From positions 1-64,000 of the forward strand of contig NZ_KB907800.1 of NCBI RefSeq assembly GCF_000382225.1: 64,000 nt of DNA. The letters are read 5' to 3'. The translations under genes and the position numbers were made by a program. Below the pieces are notes generated by a model. That model was not told where the DNA came from and ran no database searches. It saw only the letters and a list, made by a program, of their open reading frames with translations. Of this stretch, positions 58,706 through 64,000 are shown piece by piece (position 1 is the stretch's first letter; each line of letters starts with the position of its first letter). The DNA comes from Hymenobacter aerophilus DSM 13606. Its GTDB lineage: Bacteria > Bacteroidota > Bacteroidia > Cytophagales > Hymenobacteraceae.

Positions 58706-59416
58706 CTACCCAGCCGGCTGCTGCTCGCTTCGTTCGCGGCGGACGCGCTTGAGGAGTTGGGCGAAGGTGTAGTCCTGGTACTTGGGCTTGTCGGTGCGAG
58801 AGTAGAGGGCCTTGCCGTCCTGAAACAGGTGGGTCATGGGGGCGTAGAGGGCGTTGAGCACCGTCATATTGTCGGCGGTGTGGGCCTTCTGCTGGCTCAT
58901 CTGGCTGCCCTGGGCCGTGGTTTCCTGCACCAGCGAATCGTAGAGGTCGCGCAGCTGCTGGGTGTCGGTGGGCTGCTGGCCTTTTTGGGCGAGGGCGGCG
59001 CTGTTGGCATCGATGTTCTGGAGCAGGGTTTTGAGGGCCGCTTCCAGGCCCGGATGGTCGTCGTGGTTGCGGGCGCGGCGGGCCTGCTCGATGCCAAAGC
59101 GGTCGGCGGGTACCGTAAGCGGGGTGGCGCGGCGCACGCGGGCGGCCAGGTAGTCGAGCGTCTGGGGCAGCTGCTGGTACACCTGATGGATGCGGTCGGT
59201 GAACACCATGCGCCGGGCAATCTGCACCGAAGTGGCCTCCAGGGCATCGGCGGCGGCCAGGCGCTGGTCGTAGTCGGTGAGGAAGGCGGCGGTGTAGTCG
59301 TCGGGCAGCAGGGCCTGGAAGTCGGCCTGGTCGCGCACGTAGCTCGCGCGCAACAGGCGGGCCAGGGGCACCAGTTCGTCAATCCGGCAAGCGAAATCGG
59401 GTTTTTCAGCGTCCAT
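58706..59416 (-). CDS. Hypothetical helical protein
   Basis: 236 residues from the ATG at 59416; the in-frame start at 59470 is AT-rich spacer. All-helical, charged, no signal. CRIDELVPLARLLRASYVRDQADFQ, DYDQRLAAADALEATSVQIARR, DPHP-like NHDDHPGLEAALKTLLQNI, TDKPKYQDYTFAQLLKRVRRERS. The ~230-residue helical repeat resembles Bacteroidota proteins without assigned function. Ends next to the island terminator. Confidence 0.6.
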   Translation of the reverse strand: MDAEKPDFACRIDELVPLARLLRASYVRDQADFQALLPDDYTAAFLTDYDQRLAAADALEATSVQIARRMVFTDRIHQVYQQLPQTLDYLAARVRRATPLTVPADRFGIEQARRARNHDDHPGLEAALKTLLQNIDANSAALAQKGQQPTDTQQLRDLYDSLVQETTAQGSQMSQQKAHTADNMTVLNALYAPMTHLFQDGKALYSRTDKPKYQDYTFAQLLKRVRRERSEQQPAG

Positions 59417-59497
59417 ACTAGCAGAGAAAGAGAGGGTTAAAGGATAGCGAAAGATAAAAATATTCCGCACTAGCTCAACTATACGCTTCCTTATCTC

Positions 59498-59760
59498 TCC
59501 GAACGCCTTCCGACACCCCTCGAACGCATTTCCACACCCCTCGAATGCGTTCCGACACCCTTCGAATGCCTTTCCACATCCTTCGAATACGTTTCCGCAT
59601 CCCTCGAATGCGTTTCCGCATCCTTCGAATGCGTTTCCACACCCCTCGAATGCGTTCTGACATCCCTCGAACGCCTTCCGACGTCCCTCGAATACGTTTC
59701 CACGTCCCTCGGATGCGTTCCGATACTCCTCGAATGCGTTTCCATATCCCTCGGATGGGC
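59498..59760. repeat. 21-bp minisatellite C (12 units plus a part)
   Basis: Twelve units of 21 bp with consensus CTCGAATGCGTTTCCACACC plus C, followed by a half unit. Unit-to-unit change is scattered; adjacent units are not more alike than distant ones. The minus strand reads as an Arg-rich heptad (RKRIRGM) without any gene signs. It lies between the start of the 236-aa gene and the end of the MscS gene. Confidence 0.92.
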
Positions 59761-59821
59761 TATGTTACTCGGGGTTTGCTTACCGGGCGCGTGGCCTCGC
59801 CTTCGGGTGCTGCCCAAACTG

Positions 59822-59856
59822 AAACCGGGCTTCCGCAGATGCGAAAGCCCGGTTGT
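59822..59856. terminator. Hairpin after the MscS gene
   Basis: AACCGGGCTTTCGCATCTGC on the minus strand folds with GGAAGCCCGGTT, 27 bp past the MscS stop codon. No long U-tract. Confidence 0.65.
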
Positions 59857-59882
59857 CGGGGTTGCTGGCAGGAGGCGGGGGC

Positions 59883-60929
59883 TTAGCCGGCCGTATCGGT
59901 CTGCGGCGGCCGGGGCTGGGGGTGCGGCCCGGCAATGGGGGCGGCGGTTGGGGCGGCGGCCTGCTGCTCGGCCAGGCGCTTCTGCTCCTGCTCGCGGCGC
60001 TCGGCGCGCACTTCTATCATCGAGCGGGGCACTTCGCCGGGGCCGGCGGGCCAGCCTTCGCGCTGGGTTTTGCGGTTGCCGTCGGTTTCTTCGGTCTGGT
60101 CGTGCAGCAGGATAACCTGGGTGGGGAACGGCTGGTCGATGCCGGCCTTGGTGAGGCTGTTCTTCACGGCTTCGAGCACCTGGTCTTTCGACTGCATGTA
60201 GGCGGCGCGGCGGGGCGGATTTATCCACCAGCGCAGCCGGATATCGATGGTGCTCTCCCCGATTTCCACCACCAGCGCCTCGGGCGCCGGGTCGGAGAGC
60301 ACGCCCTCCACCGACAGGGCCGCGGCCAGCATCACCTGCCGGGCCTGGGCAATGTTGTCGCCGTAGCCAATGCCGAAATCGTACTCCAGCCGGCGCTTGT
60401 CATAGGCCGTGTTCACCGTTACGGCGTTGATGAACAGCTCGGCGTTGGGGATGACGACGCGGCGGCCGTCGTAGGTTTTGATGGTGGTGGCGCGGGTCTG
60501 GATGGTTTCCACGGTGCCCTCGAAGTCCTTGTACTTGATCTGGTCGTTGATGCGGAACGGCTCGGTGAGCAGCAGCAGCATACCGGCCAGAAAGTTCTGA
60601 AAGATGTCCTTGAAGGCAAAACCGATGGCCACGCCCCCGATACCCAGCGCGCTGATGAGGCTGGCCGGCGTGAAGCTGGGAATCATGATGGTGAACATCA
60701 CCAGAATGCCCAGCAGCAGCACAAACACGTAGGCCAGCCGGCTGAGCAGCAGCGCCAGGCTCTGGCTCTGGTGGCGGGCGGTGGTGAGGCGCTCGACGCC
60801 CGAGCGCACGCCCCGGGCAATAAACGTAAAAATGGCCAGCACCACCAGCCCGATCAGCAGGTTGGGCAGCATGGCCATAAAAGTGGTGCCCATTGCGTTG
60901 AGCTTCTGCCAGGTAACCGAAAAATCCAT
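59883..60929 (-). CDS. MscS-type mechanosensitive ion channel
   Basis: 348 residues from the ATG at 60929; the frame extends further upstream but that part lacks membrane logic. Three N-terminal helices (about 20-40, 60-80, 90-112). The pore helix TM3 is ISALGIGGVAIGFAFKDIFQNFLAGMLLLL, Gly/Ala-packed as in MscS. The cytoplasmic beta domain begins PFRINDQIKYKDFEGTVETIQTRATTIKTYDGRRVVIPN. A charged, Gln/Pro-rich C-terminal tail (about 300-348) is longer than in E. coli MscS. It releases solutes on osmotic downshock. Confidence 0.9.
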   Translation of the reverse strand: MDFSVTWQKLNAMGTTFMAMLPNLLIGLVVLAIFTFIARGVRSGVERLTTARHQSQSLALLLSRLAYVFVLLLGILVMFTIMIPSFTPASLISALGIGGVAIGFAFKDIFQNFLAGMLLLLTEPFRINDQIKYKDFEGTVETIQTRATTIKTYDGRRVVIPNAELFINAVTVNTAYDKRRLEYDFGIGYGDNIAQARQVMLAAALSVEGVLSDPAPEALVVEIGESTIDIRLRWWINPPRRAAYMQSKDQVLEAVKNSLTKAGIDQPFPTQVILLHDQTEETDGNRKTQREGWPAGPGEVPRSMIEVRAERREQEQKRLAEQQAAAPTAAPIAGPHPQPRPPQTDTAG

Positions 60930-61041
60930 AAACCGAATAAGAGAGGCGAAGCTGCTGAGTAGCAGCTGAGCTAAAACACGTAATCGGGCCGGAAATGGTT
61001 GTTGGCCGGCCCAAATATCCCTTTCGCCCGTAAGGTTCCTT

Positions 61042-61362
61042 ATGTCCGACCTGCCCCTCTCCCCCATCACGAGCCCCGGCGACTACCGCCTGCCCCTGAG
61101 CGACCAGCTGGCCATCGACCGCACCCACCTGGCCAACGAGCGCACCCTGCTGGCCTACCTGCGCACCGGCATTGCCCTGGTGGTGGCCGGCTTCTCGCTC
61201 ATCAACTTCTTCCGCGAAGGCATTTACATCGGGGCGGGCATCCTGCTGGTGCCCACGGGCCTGCTGGCCATCGTGCTGGGCTGGCGCCGCTGCCAGCGCC
61301 GCTCGCGCCACATCGAGCAACACGTAGACCTGGCCATCCGCCGCCGTTCTGCCACCCCTTAG
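61042..61362 (+). CDS. DUF202 (YidH-like) membrane protein
   Basis: 106 residues. DUF202 mark LAIDRTHLANERTLLAYLRTGIAL (about 23-46). Two helices follow, the first running on through VVAGFSLINFF and the second GAGILLVPTGLLAIVLGW. A short basic tail. Inner-membrane family without firm function. Divergent from the MscS gene. Confidence 0.85.
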   Translation: MSDLPLSPITSPGDYRLPLSDQLAIDRTHLANERTLLAYLRTGIALVVAGFSLINFFREGIYIGAGILLVPTGLLAIVLGWRRCQRRSRHIEQHVDLAIRRRSATP

Positions 61363-61394
61363 CGCCCGGCTTCCTTTCGCTTTCCTCCCCGCTG

Positions 61395-62306
61395 ATGTTC
61401 CGCTTTCTGCTTGCGCTGCCGCTACTTCTGTTCCTGCTACTTTCGGGCCCGGCCGCCGAGGCCCAGCGCCGCCTGCGCTACACCGACTGGCAGCTGGTGT
61501 TTCTGGAGGATTTCGACACCTACCGCGACGTGGCCGACATGGCCGCCCGCTCGCCCTGGCAGTTCAGGCCCGACGGCGCCCCCACCTTTATAGGCAACCC
61601 CGGCGAGGCCCAATTCTACGACCAGGCCGCCGTCTCGCTACGCGACGGTTACGCCTACCTCACGGCCCGGCTCCTGCCCCAGCCGCGCACCTTCGCTTAC
61701 CAACTGGAAGGCCGCGACACGGTTAAACAGCTGCATTTTGAGTCGGGCCGGCTAAGCCTCAAGCCCGAATTCGGGGCCAACCCGGCCCTGGGCGACACGG
61801 CCCGCTGGGAAGGCAGCCGCGGGTTTCAGTCGGGTCTGTTTGAGATTCGCTGCCGGCTTGGGGGCGGCGAGGGCAACTGGCCGGCCTTCTGGCTATACAA
61901 CGGCCCCACCGAAATCGACATATTCGAGGCCGGCGCCGGCCACGAGTATTCCAACAACGTGCACTACAACCCCTCGGAGGGCCCCGGCCGCTACGACCAA
62001 GCCCAGTACCGCGTGCCCCCGCACAAAAACCTGAGCACCGATTTCCACGTGTTTTCCGCCGTCTGGACGCCCACCGAAGTGACTTTCTACCTCGACCGGC
62101 GCAAATTGCGCACGGTGCCGGCCAGCCAGGTGCCCACCCGGGCCTTCCCCGCCACCATCATCGTCAACCAGGCTGTGGTGTCGTATGCCGATGTAAGCAC
62201 CTGGCCCGTCGGCCCCACCGGACCCTACAGCAGCCTGGTCGTGGATTACATTAAAGTGTACAAGCTACGGGCGACGCTGCCTGCCCCAGCCCGGTCGAAG
62301 CCTTGA
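61395..62306 (+). CDS. Glycoside hydrolase family 16 protein
   Basis: 303 residues from the ATG at 61395. Signal peptide to about residue 23. A GH16 jelly-roll: DWQLVFLEDFDTYRD, GFQSGLFEIRCRLGGGEGNWPAFWLYNGP, catalytic motif EIDIFE (nucleophile and acid/base Glu, about 174-179), and YSNNVHYNPSEG. FHVFSAVWTPTEVTFYLDRRKL completes the fold. GH16 enzymes cut beta-glucans or marine galactans; the substrate class here is not evident. No carbohydrate-utilisation genes adjoin it. Confidence 0.88.
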   Translation: MFRFLLALPLLLFLLLSGPAAEAQRRLRYTDWQLVFLEDFDTYRDVADMAARSPWQFRPDGAPTFIGNPGEAQFYDQAAVSLRDGYAYLTARLLPQPRTFAYQLEGRDTVKQLHFESGRLSLKPEFGANPALGDTARWEGSRGFQSGLFEIRCRLGGGEGNWPAFWLYNGPTEIDIFEAGAGHEYSNNVHYNPSEGPGRYDQAQYRVPPHKNLSTDFHVFSAVWTPTEVTFYLDRRKLRTVPASQVPTRAFPATIIVNQAVVSYADVSTWPVGPTGPYSSLVVDYIKVYKLRATLPAPARSKP

Positions 62307-62333
62307 GCCGGTTTCGGCCACGCCCTCAGCCCA

Positions 62334-62378
62334 ACAATGCCCCGGCTTCTGCTACTTACGCAGAAACCGGGGCATTGT
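62334..62378. terminator. Bidirectional hairpin terminator
   Basis: ACAATGCCCCGG with TCTGC pairs with GCAGA and CCGGGGCATTGT across a 7-nt loop; it lies between convergent GH16 and transpeptidase genes. Confidence 0.8.
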
Positions 62379-62400
62379 CGGATTAGCCAGGAAGTTGAAG

Positions 62401-63240
62401 CTAAATGAGCTGGTTGCCGCCCAGCAGCGTGTTCACGGCCACATCCTGGTTGAGGTATTTGGAAGAGTAGCGGCTGTCGGGGCCGTTGATGAACATAGCC
62501 GTCTGGCCGCCGATGGCTTCGATGATGGCGTCCTTCTGGTCCATGGGCAGGGCCGGGCAGCCGAGGCTGCGGCCCAGGCGGCCATTCTGCCGGATAAACT
62601 CCTCGCTCACGTAATCGGCGCCATGCATGACCACGGAGCGCATCAGGGCGTTGGTATTGTAGCCCTCATCGAGGCCGGCCAGCTTCAGCGAGCGGCCATG
62701 CTTGCCCACATATTCACCTTCGGTTACGTAGAAGCCCAGGCTGCTTTTGTTCGACTCGTTTTCGTTGGAGAAGGTGGTGGCCACGTTTTCGCCCGAGTTG
62801 CGGCCGTGCGCCACCAGCGTGTGGAACTTCACCTGCTTGGCTTCCAGATCAAGCACCCACAGGCGCTTTTCGGTGGAAGGCAAACTGAAATCGACGACGG
62901 TGAGCAGCTTTTTGTCGCTGAGCTTATCGGTTTCTTCCAGGTTGAGGTAGCCGGTCATGGCCTTCTCGAACACTTCGAAGGTCAGGCCCTGCTGCTCCAC
63001 CTGCAGGTCGCGGTACAGGTCGCGCACTTTCTGGTCGAAGAGCTGGGCTTTGGAAACGACCACCGGCGCCGGGGCCGGCAGATGCAGTTTGGAGCCGGCC
63101 GCCGCGGCCTTGGAGCGCGTAACCGGGGCCGCCATGGGCGTAGCCATAAACAGCGCCGCCACGAACGGCAACACCCGCCGAGCCAGACGGCGCGACTTCA
63201 ACTTGAGCCGCTGACGGCGAACCACACTTGTATTTTCCAT
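62401..63240 (-). CDS. Murein L,D-transpeptidase catalytic domain protein (YkuD_2 family)
   Basis: 279 residues from the ATG at 63240. A basic N-terminus (VVRRQRLKLKSRRLARR) precedes a membrane or signal segment. The catalytic core has LWVLDLEAKQVKFHTLVAHGRNSGE and the active-site block MHGADYVSEEFIRQNGRLGRSLGCPALP, with His and the nucleophile Cys in SLGC. This is the YkuD_2 (PF13645) type frequent in Bacteroidota, presumed to act on peptidoglycan peptides. It is directly next to a paralogue upstream, on the same strand. Confidence 0.88.
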   Translation of the reverse strand: MENTSVVRRQRLKLKSRRLARRVLPFVAALFMATPMAAPVTRSKAAAAGSKLHLPAPAPVVVSKAQLFDQKVRDLYRDLQVEQQGLTFEVFEKAMTGYLNLEETDKLSDKKLLTVVDFSLPSTEKRLWVLDLEAKQVKFHTLVAHGRNSGENVATTFSNENESNKSSLGFYVTEGEYVGKHGRSLKLAGLDEGYNTNALMRSVVMHGADYVSEEFIRQNGRLGRSLGCPALPMDQKDAIIEAIGGQTAMFINGPDSRYSSKYLNQDVAVNTLLGGNQLI

Positions 63241-63410
63241 CTTCACAGGTCGTTTCAGTTGCAGAAATTCGGTTGCGAAACAGGCCCCACCGCGCACGGC
63301 AGGCCTGGTTATCAGTTTATACGCAACCGCCTAAAACCCGGACGCACGGCGTCGCAAATTTGGGGTGCTGGTGTTATAACATAGCGTTTGCCGAATTGAT
63401 TCCGCCCGGC

Positions 63411-64000
63411 CTATTGCCAGCCCTGCATCGCCAGCCGCCGCGCCGCGCCGGAAGCATCGAGCCACTTCGACTCGGCGCCGGGGCCGCTGAGGTAGAGGCA
63501 GCCGCCTTCGCCCACGGCCCCGATGATGGCCCGGTACTGGTCGGGCGGCAGGGCGGGGCAGCCGCGGCTGTTGCCGGCCTGGCCGTGGCGCTGCAGATAG
63601 GCCGGGCTCACGTAATCGGCGCTGTGCAGCACCACGTAGCGGCGCAGGGCATTGTCGTTCTGGCCCGCATCAAGGCCCCGCAGGCGGCGCGACAGGCCGT
63701 GCTTGCCCCGGTAGGTGTCCTGGGTGCGGTAGAAACCCAGCGCCGTGCAGGCCGATTTGATGGTGTTGGAGAAGCGCCGGGCGCGCAGGCCCTCGCCCGA
63801 GCCGCGGCCGTGGGCCACAGGACTGCGGTGCAGCACCTGGCCGGCCCGCAAATCGAGCACCCACAGCCGCGGCTCTGAGGAAGGCAAATCCATATCGACC
63901 ACGGCCAGCACGCCGGGGCGGCTGATGCGGCCGGCCTGCCGCAGGTTGAGGTAGCCCACGCAGGCCCGCTCCAGCACTTCGGGCCGCAGCGCGGCTGCCT
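63411..64000 (-). CDS. Murein L,D-transpeptidase paralogue, partial (5' end outside window)
   Basis: The frame is open to the window edge, so at least 195 residues are visible. LERACVGYLNLRQAGRISRPGVLAVVDMDLPSSEPRLWVLDLRAGQ, VAHGRGSGEGLRARRFSN and the active site HSADYVSPAYLQRHGQAGNSRGCPALPPDQ align block by block with the neighbouring 279-residue protein. The catalytic Cys is in SRGC. A 170-bp spacer separates the two, consistent with an old tandem duplication. Confidence 0.87.
   Translation of the reverse strand, partial: AAALRPEVLERACVGYLNLRQAGRISRPGVLAVVDMDLPSSEPRLWVLDLRAGQVLHRSPVAHGRGSGEGLRARRFSNTIKSACTALGFYRTQDTYRGKHGLSRRLRGLDAGQNDNALRRYVVLHSADYVSPAYLQRHGQAGNSRGCPALPPDQYRAIIGAVGEGGCLYLSGPGAESKWLDASGAARRLAMQGWQ

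Noticed and set aside
59475..60228. Arg-rich minus-strand ORFs over minisatellite C
   Set aside because: Repeat-driven frames with no start context; part is antisense or out-of-frame to the MscS gene.

Overview
The window looks like chromosome of a high-GC member of the Bacteroidota, most likely Hymenobacter or a close relative (Cytophagales, Hymenobacteraceae). Supporting signs are a type IX secretion C-terminal sorting domain, Bacteroidota-type -7 promoter boxes (TAnnTTTG) upstream of many genes, a tmRNA tag of the GE.SYAMAA type, the DUF4130/radical-SAM pair, and core genes carried singly with long decorated spacers. I identified this by reading; no database search was possible.

Layout. 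1-1.7 kb is an insertion-sequence-scarred edge: a partial IS630-type transposase, a TonB-like secreted protein, and an IS5-type remnant abutting a broken MFS transporter. 1.8-14 kb holds rfbD, a radical-SAM DNA-modification/repair cassette, three envelope beta-barrel genes, a T9SS cargo gene with a broken start, a CvfB-like S1 protein and an SDR. 14-18.5 kb has OmpH/Skp and a RimK-type peptide-modification cluster (ATP-grasp ligase, retropepsin-like protein, aspartoacylase-like hydrolase). 18.6-28.9 kb is housekeeping: PQQ-type sugar dehydrogenase, DUF502, ispH, cmk, ade, a response regulator, a cysteine synthase family gene and sucD. 29-36.6 kb has a mercuric-reductase-like flavoprotein and an operon-like run (TIGR01777 oxidoreductase, GbsR/MarR regulator, membrane SRPBCC protein, methyltransferase) behind a 19-bp-arm palindrome that overlaps a promoter. 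36.7-48 kb has rny, zapA, pheT, radC, a metallophosphoesterase and uvsE. 49-56.6 kb has ssrA (tmRNA), dnaX, an M16 peptidase and icd. 56.7-58.65 kb is an AT-rich two-gene island (FRG-domain protein plus DUF262 protein) that looks horizontally acquired and is the best candidate for a defence-type system. 58.7-64 kb has an MscS channel, a DUF202 protein, a GH16 glycosidase and two tandem L,D-transpeptidase paralogues.

The most distinctive feature is in the spacers. I count eleven copies of a long inverted-repeat family ending in TGTCATyCTGAG / CTCAGrATGACA, several wrapped in a second, unrelated inverted repeat. Both arms usually carry the same hinge variant. There are also other large palindromes, a GGGGC-rich nested-hairpin element in two copies, and three minisatellites of unrelated sequence that share a 21-bp unit (two helical turns). 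One related palindromic word set sits in frame inside the essential gene pheT. dnaX carries an A10 slippery run placed so that either slip direction makes a gamma-length product.
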